A DNA stretch of 64,000 bases from Schizochytrium sp. TIO01. Taxonomy: Eukaryota; Sar; Bigyra; Thraustochytrida; Thraustochytriidae. The position numbers and the translations under genes are program-made. Below the pieces are notes generated by a model. The model was not told the DNA's origin. It saw only the letters and a program-made list of their open reading frames with translations, and did no database searches. Numbering within the stretch: the first letter of the stretch is position 1; each line of letters begins with the position of its first letter. The stretch lies in assembly GCA_004764695.1 (NCBI GenBank), contig SMSO01000032.1, forward strand, positions 2,940,501-3,004,500, read 5' to 3'. Of the stretch, positions 20,450 through 35,142 are shown piece by piece.

Positions 20450-22998
20450 GATGGCGACTGTGAGCTGCTTTGTTTGTATTTCTTTTTTGAGACCGCGATG
20501 CAGGGAGCGATCGTGTTGGACAGGAAGCCAAGAGCGAACAAGAGAAAGGGGGTGTACACAGCCAAACGGGACTCTGATAGACACGTGATGCAAAGCAAAA
20601 ACGCTGCTCGACCGGGTTTAGTGAAAGTCTGAGAGTTCGTCTCAATGCTGTGCTGTACCTTTCTGTCTTTGTATGAAAGAAACATGCTACCTACCTACTA
20701 CTACTTACCTATGCCTGCGTAGCATATATTTATTATGTCTCGGCCTCAGACACTCTCGAGAAGCGATTGCGGAACACATTTTCTTATACAATGTAACTGG
20801 TGTGTACTGAGCGCTCCATGATCTCATAGGGAATAAATGGTTAGTTGCGTGGACGAGTAACGCGGCTGGTTGGTGATGCACATGTACGAGAGCACAAAGG
20901 TGAAGTCGAGGGTTTGTATGAAGGAATGTGGCATTTTATATGCCCCGTGTGGGATGCTGACATTTGACAAATCAATGAATCGCAGGACCAACTGAAGATT
21001 TTGGGACGCCAAGATTCTGAGAAAGACCGTCTATCTCTGGGACCTGTTGACAAGTAGAGAGCTTCCGGGTGCGTAATAAAAAAATATGTCATGAATATAA
21101 CTTGCTAAAAGTTAGGCACCAGCATAAATACAAACGATAAGTTCACAGTTCGAAGCATCGCGGACCTTTTATATTATGTGGAGAATTTGACGGCGAGTCG
21201 ACAATATTGTCAATTATGCAACGATAACGAGAGGTTTTGAGATACATGGTAAAACGCTCTACATCTTGCGAACCTACGAAGTCCGCAAAGTTAGCAAAGC
21301 TGCAAAACCTAATAACACAATGGTAGTGAAATAGAATAAATGATAATGTAGTATAAATATCTTCGATGATAACGACTTGTGTTTGCAAGCGAGGCATGAG
21401 ACGGCCAGAAGCTTGTGCCGTGGCACAGACTCTTCAGCAGTAATGCGTTGCGGTCGAATGATTATTTCGGTAGCATTCAGCCTCCGGAGCAGCCATCACA
21501 ATTCTGTAAAGAAGTTCTCTGGATGTATGTATCCCAAGGTCATTTTCTAAGACGCTGGCGTTTGAGGTGTGTTTTTGCGATGGACGCAGGACTACGCTTG
21601 CTCGCTGTTTGAAGAATATAAATTTGTACACCATAAAAGTCTAAGCACGTGACAGGTGTAAACCCACTCAAACGAGCTCTCGCTTGCTGCCACAAATGTC
21701 AGGGTTTTGTCTGCTTTAAAAAGGTTAAAAAGTAGGTACAAGGCCTCGCTAATCTTCTCTCAGCGTGCAAGGAATGATTGCTCGCTGTTGGCATGCCATG
21801 GTATAAGTACCTACCTACCTTCAAGTTTTGTGACTGGTTCATATTGGCGGCTGGCTGCAGTTCTTGCAGGCCTCGGCTTGGTACAACCCTACAAGTAGGT
21901 TGTACGAGGCCTTCCAAGCTTCCTTTCATGTTTGCCTCCAAATGTGCTCGCCGCGCAAGATTTAAGATACACCATGCACTGCTACCTCATACTTTCAACG
22001 AGCAAATAAATCCCGACCAGCAAGCGTCGAGCCGAGGCGCTTAGTAAAGTTTCTTCATTCATGTGCCACGAAGATGACATAGTTGTGAACTCCTTCCAAC
22101 TGGCCAGGAACGAGCCACGAGCTAGCGAGCTCGAACAGCGCTGGCAAGAACGTCGTCGCGGAGACGCATTGCTGCAACTCTGTCATGACAGCCGCACATT
22201 CGTTCCCCTTCCCTTCAAGTGCGCGAATGAATGAGCGAATGAAATTATTCCCATTCATTATGGTCAATTAAGGTGCAATGCTGCCGCTCGAGGGATTTCC
22301 GCGGCGATCGTCACGACTGGGAGGAGGACCCGACGACCATAAAGCCTACCCCCACACGCACGCACGCACGCACGCATCCACGCACGCAAACACGGACGGC
22401 TCAGCCTGCCTGCTCGACTGCCCGCTGAAAATGCGCCTTTGTGTGGCATGTGATGTCTTAGTTAATTAGTGATTGATTGATCGTCAAACGTGCGGTTCTC
22501 AAAGCTGGAATTGCAGCCGCATTGCATTCCGCATCGACACATCCTTTTCTGCCTGCGTGCCTTGACAGTTTGCAATTGCAGCTGCTTCTCGCGTCCCAGA
22601 TCTTCGAACAGGGCAAGCCGCCGCTTCTTCCGGAGCCTGCGACTGCCATGGCCTCTGCAACGAACCGTGCGGATGTCTGTTTGTTCATGGGTACTTTGGC
22701 TTCTGCTTGTTCGATTTTAGAAGTTGAGAACGTTTGCTCTCTGTTAACAATAAGGGGAGCTAGTGGTGAAGAGGTCTCGAGGTCTTCGGAACCACCGCAT
22801 CGGGCGCAGCTGCACACGATGTCAAGGCACGCACGCACGCAGGGACCTACGCATCGCCGGGCTTCGAGTGTTGCTCGAAAGCATGCAATTGCAAAACACT
22901 AACCTGCAATTCCAAAAAACATCGAAATTTAGAAGACGAGGTAACCACAATTCTCCCTATTCTGTCACATTTCTTCTTCTTTTTATTATTTTTATTAT

Positions 22999-23066
22999 TT
23001 TTAATTTCATTTTATTTCATTTTATTTCATTTTATTTCATTTTATTTCATTTTATTTCATTTTAAT
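22999..23066. repeat. 10-bp minisatellite (TTTATTTCAT)n
   Basis: Six consecutive 10-bp units between 23001 and 23060, the first with one substitution, preceded by related TTATT runs. Confidence 0.93.
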
Positions 23067-25459
23067 TGAACGTAATAATTCATAAATGAATCGATAAGTC
23101 GATAAATCGATAAATCAAGCGATAAATAAATAAAAGTTTCGAAGAAAACTTTTCAATCAGTCTTTCTATCCAAACTTTTGTTTTAGTTTCATAAAGATGA
23201 TTTTAATTTTAATTAACACTGTCAATTCTTTCATCAACAACTGAGCACTTTCTAAGCAGACCCGCATAGGCCCTCCTAGGCAGGTCTTAGCCTGCGCTTT
23301 GCGCGATCTCCTTCGAAGCTCGTCAAATGCTGTGATTCCTGCCTTCGAGGGGGGGTCTTTCCAGGATTGCTTGGGATCTGCCAAGAAGCTTCTGTGCGAG
23401 GCCAAACGAGCGGCGTGTTTGGCCTGCGCCCGTCAATTTCCCAGCGGCCTTTGGCCTTTTCCCGCGAAGACGCCGAGCACTCGCCAGGCAAGAAGGCCTC
23501 CGTTCACCCGTGTCCGCCACTTATTATGATGCCTACCACTGCTACCCATCCTCTTAAGTAGCTGCCTAAGTACGCTCTGTGATTCTTTCGTTCTTTCATT
23601 CTTTCACTCACTTTCTTTCTTTCATCGCCTCGACAGGTAGCAGTTGCTTAACTGTACGATAGGAGTGGCAGCAGCGGCGTCTTTGTTCTTCTCTTTTATT
23701 TTGTTTTGTTTTACTTTCTTTCTTTCTTTGTATATCTTTTAGTTGTGAAAAGGAAGAGAAAGGAATTACTTTGGCGGAAACCTATTTTTAGGAAAGAAAA
23801 GAAAAGAAAATAATCTTTTTGAAAAAAGACGAATATCGTGTGCAATTATAGACGGAGGTACTTAGAATGTGGAGAGATCTATGAATTCGGTCTTTTCATT
23901 CCTCACGGTTGGTTGCGTTGACAAAACGAAATAGATGCCCACGACAATGATACGTCGGTGGACGTGTGACAACCTAGCTTGAAGAAGATGATGAAGAACA
24001 AGAAGACAGGCCAAGTCTTCGATTTGAAGAGCCGCATCAGTATTCTCAGTCTTCTGACTTATTCGAAGAGGGTTCTCTTGGATGTAAGCTTTTCTGCTGT
24101 TTATCTTTCTCTTTCTAAATAAGACGGTAAGAAGAAATCGAAATCAAAGAAGAAGATCAGAAGTAGTAACCGAAGAACAGAGGCTATTCATCCACATTCG
24201 AGCGAATGTGCAGATCTTCAGGCCTTCCCTTGCCTTCGATTGAGCACCCTTCTTTAGACTTGGATCGTCTACTCCTCGGGCTGCCGAATGTCTCAGCCAC
24301 GATTTTGCACAAGCTACAAAAAAGGGTTCTTCAGTGCACGGCACGTTTTTCTCTCGACTCCAACCCCGTTTTTCTCACGCGCAAAAACATTGCGCAGGCA
24401 AGTGAGTGAGTTGATCGTCCCTCGCCTCGTGGTTGTCTCCTGCTCTCGCCCACACCGGTCTCTGTCGTCCTCGTCGCTGCCGTCGTCGGCCCTCAGAGCC
24501 GCTTGGATGGATGGATACCTGTCGTTATCGCCAGGAATTCTTTCGCACACCGGTTTCGGCGAGCCAGCAACAACCGATTCTCGCGCCTTTGACTGACTTC
24601 AATCCTCGCGACCATCCTCGCAACCCATTTTGCAGCCCCAAGAAGCGTTGCGCTGGTCCTTCAGGATCCACCCGACAAACCTAGGAGGCGCCTAGCAGCT
24701 GGGTAGGCTGGCACTTGCCCGCCCTTTTGCACGTGCGCATCCACAATCCTCAGAAACAGCGAAATACTGCGCGAGCTCGGGATTGCCGACCAATGCGCCA
24801 AGTGGTCGATGAGGCAGATCGATCTCCGGCGCTCGAGATGACGGCGGCGAGGTCTGCCCAAGGCCTGCTCTTCTTCTGCGCCGATTCGTAGCTAGCTAGA
24901 TGTCACTCACTGACTGAGATAGAACGAGTCCGCCACGAACGAGCTCGCGAAGTCCAAGCCGCCACGCGCGTGCCTGCCTGCGCAACCCAATCGAGCGGCC
25001 CCGCATGATCTTGAGTGGGACCAGAGATACAAAGGTACGTAGACCCAGTCGAACTCAGCGCAGTCGGTCAGCCTCTGCAGTCTGCTCGTGGCTTGGTTTG
25101 GTTTGTCTGTATCTATCTACCAAAGATCAAAGATGTGGTTCAATGATATTAAAAAATCCAACTGAAGAGCAAATGAAAGCCAAAACTAAAAAGACCTTCC
25201 TACAGAAAGATCGCGAATGGAGGCCTTAAGTACCCCCCTCAATGCGCTTCAGGCCGCCGCATCAGGTCTCTCTACACTCGCGCCGAGCGCACGAGTCCGA
25301 GGATCATGATACCTCTACAGATTTAGTGCGATTCTTCGTCCATGATCAGCAATACTTCACCGCGCATTACTTGGTGTACTAAACATATAGCAGGGACCAA
25401 AAAGGGGTTCCTCAGATTCAATTTCTTGCGCTTCGAAGATCCGCAAGAAGGCTATGTCT

Positions 25460-25460
<1 letters not shown>

Positions 25461-25550
<90 letters not shown>
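25461..25550. repeat. (CTTT)n microsatellite, ~22 copies
   Basis: Uninterrupted tetranucleotide array of 90 bp. It creates spurious F/L/S-rich frames on both strands. Confidence 0.98.
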
Positions 25551-25595
25551 ACCACTTTCTAAACATAAATTAATAAAATATTTCTATTTGTCAGC

Positions 25596-25733
<138 letters not shown>

Positions 25734-25853
25734 GAATGTAAGATATACAATGAAAATAGGAGCAGCAAGCGCTTCCTGGCTGTGCACGTGCAGGCTGCGC
25801 TGGATACTTTCGAGCTCGAGGTCCTCTCGAACGAGACGGATGAAAGGCAGGCT

Positions 25854-25891
25854 TGCATGCATGCATGCATGGAGGCAGGCAGGCAGGCAGG
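25854..25891. repeat. (GCAT)n followed by (AGGC)n
   Basis: Two different short tetranucleotide arrays side by side, about four copies of each, separated by only a few bases. Confidence 0.9.
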
Positions 25892-27721
25892 CTTGACTGC
25901 TGGTAAGCTTAAGGCCAGTGCGGCGGAACGGCTGCGACTGTGAAGTGAATTGCCCGCAAGTGCGGCCTATGGAGGATTCGGGCTCGCATTTTCTCGTGAT
26001 AACATTTGCAAAGTCTCGCACTTATGTATAATAAAGATACAAATAATTTTTTTATTTTTTAAAAATAGGGTATTAAAATAAACAGGAATGAATGAATAGT
26101 ATTTCTGTATGGTAGGTTGTACTCCTTTGCGAATTAAAAACTTCTTAAATAATAATTTGTTTTTAAAAAGTGTCATTTATTATTATTTTTTAATTGTAAT
26201 TTATTTATCATAAAAATAAAATTAAAATATTGTTACATTTATAATTTTAGAAATTATAGGTGGTGTGTCTGGAGAGATTTGACCAGAGAATTGAAGAAAG
26301 CGGGCATCACGAACCTCGTGGACGATCTTTCGCCAGCGACAGCTCCTCTGCACTTCGCCTATCGCAGGCTCCTACCGCCCGTGTTGGCACCCCCCACCTT
26401 TATCTCCACGCTTGCCTCTGCTACTCAGACCTCCACGCCTTTCTCCGCACTTCAAGTTGAGACTGCAGAATCACAGTTCTAGCACACCACGCATGCACCA
26501 ACCTGGTCTGTGTACTGGCCCGTAGGCCATAAACCGGCTTCTCGAGGGCACACGTCTCTCCGGGTCACCTGTGTCACCAGCGCGCAGCCTGCCCCGCGTC
26601 CTTCCTCGCGGACTCCAGCGCGCTGGGCCTTGAGTCCGCGAGACCTGGGTGGCGGTTGCCCAATCCTAAGAAGCAGCCGCCGTCGTGTCGCCGCAACCAT
26701 AAATCGCTGAGAACGGGTTGCGATGGATGAAAGAACGGAATGGTTCCCTGTATTCCCTGTGAGGGATTGCAGCCTTTGATCGTGTTCTTTTCTCCTGCGT
26801 CAGTTGTTATTTTCGTTGGTTCGTTAGTTGGTTGATTAGTTAGTTAGTTAGTTTCCGTGGCTGTTATATTCGAAGTCTTGAAACCTTTTCATTGTGTTTA
26901 TCTTGTTTACTCATTGGTTGTTCGTCTGATTGATTGATTGATTGATTCTTTGGCGGCTGTTTCTTTTCAAAGCCTGAGAATATAGCAAAAGCGTTCTTCA
27001 GTTTCTAAATTTGGTTGTTCAATGATGTTGATGGGATCTTTCTTTTCTCTGCTTCTTCTCATTATTGCTATTTCGTGGACAGATTGACTGGTTTGAAAGT
27101 CGCTTTCTTCGCTCGGGATGTGACTCCTCAGTTTCTCAACGCCTCCTCTGATGTACTAGAGAGCGAGTGTGGAAAAGGAAGAGGCTCTTCCGCCGTGCTC
27201 CTGCACTCCGTTTCTTGAGCGTCCTCTCGGCTTTGGCTCGTTTCATGCACGCATTCCTTCGCCATGACTTCGCTCCTCTCGTTGCGTTGACTTCTTCTTC
27301 TTCTTCTTCTTCTTCGCTGTTCTAGCCTTTGTGGGAAACTGCTGTTCTTCTCTCGAGTCGTTCTGCCCTTTCTTTGTGCCACTGCGCAACTCAAGTTTAA
27401 ACTATCAAATTATAAATGTCAATTTCAATAAATAGATAAATAAATAATTAATTAATTAAGTAGTTAAATACCTAAATGATTAATAAATTAAAAGATTAAT
27501 TAAATAAATGTTCTGTTGAAATTTGACGTACAAACGAAGGAACGAGCAAATCGCATGAGTGAATGAATGAAGCAAGTATTGGCTAGCTGGCCGGACAGCG
27601 ACGTAGAGTCGTCAAGCAGGCATATTCTTCAAGCTAATAAGCACCGGCGCTCTTCCCGCGATTCGGACTTCACAGTTTACTTTGCAGCCTCATGTTCTGC
27701 TTCGCTATATGTTCTTCTCCG

Positions 27722-27723
27722 TT

Positions 27724-27759
<36 letters not shown>

Positions 27760-27760
27760 T
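27722..27760. repeat. (TTTC)n microsatellite
   Basis: About ten tetranucleotide copies. A related shorter run lies at about 28820-28845 and a (CTT)n run at about 27291-27315. Confidence 0.93.
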
Positions 27761-30105
27761 CCTTTTTCTCCTCTTTCACCTCAGCTTAAGTAATCATGAA
27801 AAAGCTAACTTTCTTTCTTTCTTTTAAGTTGAACAACCACTTCCCAGAGAAAGGACCGGGCCTATCCCGGCTAGGCGTTACTATAGGGGCAACAAAAAAG
27901 GGCAGACAGGAAGAAGGGCGAGCGGCTCGGGGAAAAAAAGCTCAGAACACAAGCAGAAAGCAGGAACTCCCTGTGATCTACCATACCCCCTAATATCTCA
28001 TAATGCGACAGGGTTGGGGGCATTGGTTCTGCGGAGGTTCTGATTTCGGTCTGGCATTTCGTGCTTAACATGGGATGCCAGAGTCTGTAGGGGTGCGCTA
28101 GGTGTGGCTAGAGGAAAGGGGGAAACGAACAAAAGTAAGGCGCAGAGGAGTTCCTGAAAGGGGAGGATCGAGAGGGGATCTAGACGCCGCTGCGGCAATT
28201 GAGCGCGCGACAACTTCTCCTTCTGCTCGCTCGCTCGCAGATATTTTGAGGGTAAAATATTGCCTGCAGAAGGGCGAAGAGAGGAACAAGCTTCCGCGAA
28301 AATATCAGCCTCAGCCCGCGAGCGAGGGTCACTGGCGCGGGGATTTCAGGCAAGAAATGTAATGCGCTTTGGCCTTTCTTGCATTGCCTTTAAGGTTAAT
28401 TAATTGATTTATCAATGTGTAGAATTCGCATCCCTCTAGCAACGCTAAGGGTCCTAGTGCGGTGGTAGGCGAGAGGTAGTACCGTCCTATCAGTGCGCGG
28501 ATGAGTGAAGACTACCTAGGCATCCCAGTAGCACATGCTAGAGACTGCGCGAGTGGGTCACAGAGGAGAAAGCATTTTGTTTAAATAGATAGATAAACCA
28601 AAATGTTCTCGAGAGAGAGTCTCTGTGCCTGTTGCTGGTTAGTAGGGAAGTACTTTCTTTCAGAAACCTTTTCTTTGACATGTTTTCCAGTTCATAAAAT
28701 TGTGTTGATTGCAGTGTGTGATGATGATCGAAAGGCAGGCAAGGCCGACCTACAGTAAACCTAAAGGTGTTCAAAACAAGACAGGTTTTCTTTTCCTGTT
28801 TCTTTTTCTTTTTTGTTCTCTTTCTTTCTTTCTTTCTTTCTTCCTTTCTTTTTCTTCCTTGCGTGAAAAACGATGCTTGTGTCGAAGCGCTCGCTTTTGT
28901 GCTCCTGGCCGTCTGCAAACTGCGCAATGGCGCTCGTATGGACGTCCTCAGGAGCACCCTCGCGGACGGCGGGTGACTAGACCTCTGCTTATTTATTCTG
29001 CGCAGAACGGCCTCTTCTCTCTTGTCTCTCTTCTTTCTCCTGCGGCCCAAATTGTGTTGCTCTGGCGACTTTGCGTTGCGCTGGTTTTCTTTTCTTTTCT
29101 TCTTTGTCCTGCTTCGTTCATGGACGCGAAACCCGACGCAAAAGAACAACGCAACGGCTACGCACCTACGTAAGACGGGAAGGCTAAGAAGAAGAAGAGG
29201 CCGCTCGTTCACCTAATCAATCGCTTGAAGCCACCTCAGAGTCACTTCTCTTGCTTCTACTCCGTCCAATCCCCCCCTTCCAACAATGATTGTTTTGTTC
29301 GCTTTGACTTTTAATTTGCTTCAACTTATTTGTTAATTTCCTTGCTCTATCAAAAACAAAACCAAAGCTAGGTGCCCCGTGTTCCCCGCCACTTTCGGGT
29401 TGCGCAGGAGCTCGCTGCAGACAACTCTGCGGAAGAAGCGGCCTTCTTCCGCGTGGAATGCAGATTCTGATGGAGCGTAGGCGTTGAGGCCGCTTTGGGG
29501 CCGGCAGAGAAGAGCAGCAGAGCGTGGGCTAAAGCGAAGCTGGCAAGTTTGCATGTGCGTGCGAGTGTACTCATGTATTTATTCATCTATGAAAGCACGG
29601 TATCTGGATACGCGTGAATTTGCACAATGAACGGCTGCTTTATGAAAGCATAAAGAGGGCAGCCAGGGAGCCCTCCTACCAAGGTCGTACACGGTGGATA
29701 GGGAGTTCTAGCGAGTGCGGGGGTTAGGCTAGACGATGGGTAGCTAGACGCCATGGAAAGTCCTATGTGCTGATAGGTAGTGGGTAGTGGCAGAGGCGTT
29801 CTCATTCGCCAGGCAGCAAACACGTACAGCCTAACTACGACCCATGTAGGGGCCGAGAGGGATAAATAGAACGCAGCAGCTGTCATCCGCCTGGTGTTCC
29901 ACTTCCTCTTTGAGCTCTGTGCCCATTCGTGATGCTGCAGAAGATTAATTCCCTGAGTATGAAACCGTTGTTACTGTTGTCAGTTCTTGCTGCTGCTAGT
30001 TGCATGGACACGCTCGTGCCTTGTTTCGAAGGGAGTATACGCACGGCATCGTTTCCGAATTTCAACTAATTTTATTTTTAAATTCGAAAAAGTAGAACCA
30101 CAAAA

Positions 30106-30156
30106 ATTCAAATTCGAAATTCGAAATTCGAAATTTGAAATTCAAATTTCGAATTA
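30106..30156. repeat. AATTCGAA/AAATT foldback block
   Basis: About 50 bp made of repeated AATTCGAA and AATTTGAA words. Because the words are self-complementary, the block can pair with itself in several registers. It lies at an AT-rich island of the gene desert. Confidence 0.8.
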
Positions 30157-32415
30157 TTTCCATCTTCATCTCCACAACCAACAAAGGCTCAGAATATACA
30201 CACGTACATACACAGATATATATGTATGAAGCGTGTTTTAGACCCTAATTTGCAGGAGCTCGTGAAAGAAGGAGGAGAAGGAGGAGAGGAGTTCTTGGCA
30301 AAAGAGAAATGGAAGCGGAGGAGGAGGAGGAGGCTGGCCGCCAGGGAGACCTTCGCCGTGGACGTGGCGAAGGAGCGATCGATTGACCGGTGGAGCGGTT
30401 CTTCAGCGGAGCATGGGCTCTTCTTCACGCATACGCCAGACGGGAGGGCCTCGAGGCGGCGGCGACAGAGCCCGCTTTCAGCTCCGGGCCCTGGGCAGAG
30501 CGAGGCCCGCCGGAATTATGGCGATGAACGGTGTGTGCGAACGACGCGGATCTTTGCGGGCGCAGCCTAAGAGCTGCGTGGATCAAGAACGAGGACTGAT
30601 CGCGGGCCTCATTCCGCGAGGAGTTCGAGCGAGCTCTCTCGCGAACGGCGATCGATCACCTGCGGTGCGGCGAATCTTCAAGGCGTGGAGCTCAAATTCG
30701 AGGCCAATGTGATTCCAAGGTTCAAATGCTGCGAGGCGCGCGGAGACGACGTGCCCGGAGACGCTCTAGCTTGCGAGCGAGCGAGCGAGCGAAGGCTGAG
30801 CAAGCGAAGGAAGGAAGGCCGAGCTCGCGATTTCCAGGGCGTGCCGGGGATTTCCCGCCACCGGCTAGGATTTGACGTCTTGAACGATCATCGATTTCAA
30901 AAGCGGGAAGCTGCTCGTAGACTGGCGGGCACGCACGTGCGATGGAAGGCTTCGGGCGGAGGCTTCAGCTTCAGTACCTCGCCAAGCTCCCTTCGAGATG
31001 CTCGCTGAAGTGGTCGGTGCGGTCGTAAATTGGGAGCGAGCATCGCAGCACCTTGAGCACCTTGAGCACCCCTACTACGCGCTGTCGTTGGTTGTTGGTT
31101 GATTGTTTCTTGCACGGCGACAGTTGACTGACTGCCTGCCTGCTCCATTGGTTCTCTCAGCGTCGGTCGTTGACGCCAACCGCCACCTCCGGGCAACCAC
31201 GGACTGCCTGTAGTTCACTGGCTGGCTGCCTGCCTGCCTGGCTGCTACGGAGCCTCAAAAGTCATCTTCTTCGTCGCCAAGTCCTCGTCGTAACATTTGT
31301 GCGTTAGAAATGCGCGGAGATCGAAGATTTCATTCAACCAAATAGGTGCTGCTCGGTACATGGAGGGCCTCGTTCCTGCGCAGCTAGCTTGCTTGCTTGC
31401 TAGCTAGGTGTCTCCGCACGGAGAATGGGTCTTTCTGCCTTGAAGTTGCAAGGGTTGCTATTGATCTTCTCCATCAAGCGAGCCCCGCCTCTCTCCACAC
31501 GAAGGTCTGGGAGCTAGTCCGTCGTTCGTAGAAGAAGGGCCGGTCTCCAATCTCTGCAGAGTTCTGCAAAAGCTAAGGTTCTTCCTGCTTCCTGTCGTGT
31601 GTCATGTTCTTCTCCGCAACACATTTTCAAGGAAGCTAGGAAGGAAGGAAAGAAGAAGGGAAAATAACATTTATTGTTTTTTTAGCAAGTTTTAGTTCGA
31701 AACACAAATGCTTCTGAAGGTAGTAGGCAGCTTTAGGAATTTGTTTTCGAGGTCACGATACCCAGGTATATAGATAGGTGTAGCTAGGTACCTTCAAGTC
31801 AGACATGTCCTCTTCTTCTTCTGCTTCTTTCCTTTTTCCCACTATCTTCAGCTCTTCTACTACAAACTGTTATGCAGGTGCCTCTGCGCAAAATGCGCTT
31901 GAGAGGTTTTTGCAGTCTCTACTCTTTTTATTATTTGTTTCGAAAATTAAAATAGTGTTGTTCAAATGAATTAATTACAAATATTCTCTTCATTTTTCTT
32001 CTTCTTTTTTCCTAATAAATTTAAAATAAATAAATAAACAACCAAACAAACAAATAAATGAAACCTTTTTATTTATTTAAGGGTGTTTCAACTATACCCA
32101 TAAACCACGTAGAAAAATACGAAAATACAAACCATCAGTGAGAATCTGAGCCGCGACGAGGAGCAAGCATCTCATAATCCCGTCGCTGGCTGACCTTACT
32201 TGAAGTAAGCACAGAGGTGCCCATACAGCGTTGGCAAACAAGGCATCCGACCTGTGCGAAGGCCACCGACGACGCGAGGACGGTCACGTTGACTTGACTT
32301 CCTCCGCGCAGATTATTCGGCTTCCCTGCGTAGTACCTGCTTGCTTCAGACTGGCCAGCTCAAAGAAAGTCCTGACAGCGATTCAATAACATTACTTTAA
32401 TCAATGAAGTGCGAC

Positions 32416-32455
32416 TGAGTGAGTGAGTGAGTGAGTGAGTGAGTGAGTGAGTGAG
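32416..32455. repeat. (TGAG)n microsatellite
   Basis: Ten tetranucleotide copies. A (TGTC)n run of about five copies lies near 32564-32582, preceded by (CTAA)n. Confidence 0.95.
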
Positions 32456-33224
32456 CGATATGACAACTTCCTCAAAGCGAAGAGCAGCAGAGAACGATGC
32501 CTTTCAGAGGTGCGCGCACTTGCTACGGCCACTGCTAGCATTCGCTACTGCTAACTAACTAACTGTCTGTCTGTCTGTCTGTGAAGAGCTCTTTCTGCCC
32601 TTACTATTAATCACTTATCATTATTATTAAATATTTTGTTTATTTGTTTGTTTTGTTTTGAGACAGTTATAAGAGCCAGGATTTACAGAGATAAATAATA
32701 ATACATAAAACTTGGAAATGAGAAGAAAGCATTGATTGATGCCCAAACTCTTCGAAGGAGCTCTGTGCGAAAGAGAGAGAGAGCAGCGGTTGAGAGACAC
32801 CGACTGTCTGAGGCGCGCAGGCAGGCAGCAAGCAAGTTCGTAGCAGCTGCCACGCCCTAAGAGAAAGGAAAAGGAGTGGGAAAGCCTGCCTGCAAAGAAA
32901 GTTGGGAAACAAAGAGCAAGCAAGCAAGCAAGCAACTTGAGCAACCACTTTTAGAGTTCCTCTTTCCAATTCTGGGTTTCGCAAAAGCTGCGCAACTCGA
33001 AACTGCGAAGGCAAACTGAGTGAGAGAGAGAGAGAGAAAGAGAGAGACCTGAACGATTTGAATCACAGAGAGGCCGTTGCCTCGCTTCGCTTTGAGTGGA
33101 GTTGAGTTGCGTTGAGTTGTTGTCGCCTGCGATGGCGAGGCTCGCGTCGCAGAGGAGTCGCTGCATGCAGTGCAATCTGTTCCGCATTCTCCAGGGCCGA
33201 GAGAGGCATTGATTGAAGCTGTTT

Positions 33225-33253
33225 TGATTGATCGATTGATTGATTGATTGATT
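33225..33253. repeat. (GATT)n microsatellite
   Basis: About seven copies with one GATC variant. The same motif recurs near 26.93, 35.37 and 51.55 kb. Confidence 0.93.
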
Positions 33254-34366
33254 TTGTTTTGTCGTGAATTGATCTGATCAGCTCTGCCTCGACCTGAGCC
33301 CCGAAGACGAGGACAACAAGGACAACAAGGACACGAACAAGAACAGGCGGTCGCGGGCACCCGGAGCCGGGATCCCTCCCTCTCGCTCGCTCGCGCTCGC
33401 AGACTCAAGACTGGCTGAACAGCGCGAGCGCCAAACTCAGTACTTCAGGGTTGCGCAGCGGATCGAAGTTGAACTTGATTGAGTGCTTTCTCCGCCTCTT
33501 CTTGGGCGCCTACCAGTGGCTAGGCGTCGGCTAGGAGGGGCCTCGCTCAGTCAAAACCTGTAGTGAGGCTTTCCAGTGCCGTTCCGTTCTGTAGCGCCGT
33601 TCCCTCGTACCTACCTACATAGGGGCTCAGTAGGGATGGATAGCCGGCGCGGGAACGGCGACGCCTCGAAGGGAAAAATAAATAAATAGAGTATGGATGG
33701 TATGAAGGGATGATGGAGAATGGGGCTGTGCTTACTTACAGCGGTTCTTTGATGCGGTGCAGGCTCTCGCTTCGTGGAAGAGGATATGCGTGTACAGACA
33801 CGTACATACATCGATGGATGGATCGATCGATCGAGAAGACTGATTTCGAGAGGTTCTGTGATGCTATGCAGGGCCGACCATTTTGCTGGTCTTTTTGGAT
33901 AAACTCTTCTTCCTCTGGTTTTCAGTGTATACGCAGGTATACAATTTTGTTTCATTTTGTTATTTATCTATTATTTTAAAGATATTTGAAGAAAAAAATG
34001 AAAATTTATTTTATTTATTTATTGTTTATTTTTGTTCTTTCTTCTGAAATGAAATGAAACATGTTTCCTTTTCCCTTTCGACCTTTGGAAGAAGTAATGA
34101 TGGCGATTTCGAATTAGATAACTCTTCGTTCTTGTCGCACTGCATTGCGATAAATTGCACTAAACTGCATTGAATTGTAATACACGGAGCTCAATCAGTT
34201 AGTCCAGTTCACAATCGAGTGGAAGTCGAGGTGCATCAAACGAAACTGCACTCCATGCACCGCGCCGAGCATCCAGCCGACAGGTTTCCTGCCACAACAG
34301 AGAAAGAAGCAAGCCCAGAATCCATGGCCGTTTCTTCGTCTTTTCGTTCCAGTCAATTTTTCCCTT

Positions 34367-34387
34367 TCTCTCTCTCTCTCTCTCTCT
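34367..34387. repeat. (TC)n dinucleotide microsatellite
   Basis: About ten copies. An (AG)n run of similar size is at 38356-38381 and another GA-rich run at about 33021-33047. Confidence 0.93.
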
Positions 34388-35058
34388 TTTCCTTTTTTAT
34401 TTTTTATTTTTAAAGTTTTTATTAACAACTAAAGTATAAAAGATGAAGGCTATTTACAAAAGCTCGCTCTGGGCAATTTGACAGCTGTATAAACCTGGCA
34501 GTGTTATTAAAACCCCAAAACTTAAGCACGCAGACTTGCTTGGTGGTCTATCATTATCTTTCGCCCCAATATTGCATCGTTCACTCGTTCTCCCACTCTG
34601 TCGTTCGCCATCGTCGCGAACAGCGAATCCCTCTGCGATAGGCAGGTACTTATTAGGTATGTATGAATGAATCTCTAGCTAGGTAGTTAGCTAGGTACCT
34701 CTGTGGCGCAGGTGAGACTGCTCTGGCTGCTAGCGACCAGCTAACCAATAGACTAGTAGTTACCAGATACCAGCACCGCAGAATCGTTTGGTATCATAGG
34801 ATCAAAGCTGACATCATCATGAAGAAGGCCGCGAGGGAGGGATATGCACGCGATGCGATGGCAGCGCAACGGAGGAGGCGTCCGAGGAAGTTGGCTCAGG
34901 CCTGGTCTTTTGCAGAGCTTGGAGACCGATTGACTGATCGATTGATTAGTATAACGTCGATTTAGACCAAGCAGGTTTCTGAGGTCTCCTCCAAATTATT
35001 AGCTTCGAAACGAAACAGAGCAACTCTTTCTTCACCAAATTGGTTCGTTGGTTTGGTT

Positions 35059-35142
35059 TGATTTGATTTGATTTGATTTGATCTGATCTGATTTGATACT
35101 TGACTGTTTGACTGTTTGACTGTTTGACTGTTTGACTGTTTG
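35059..35142. repeat. (GATTT)n followed by 8-bp minisatellite (TGACTGTT)n
   Basis: Pentanucleotide GATTT/GATCT units run from 35059 to about 35096, then five copies of an 8-bp unit from about 35099 to 35142. Confidence 0.9.

Noticed and set aside
28538-29212. 224-codon minus-strand frame rich in K, R and E
   Set aside because: The charged block comes from a TTTC-type tract read in reverse. There is no domain and no good start context.
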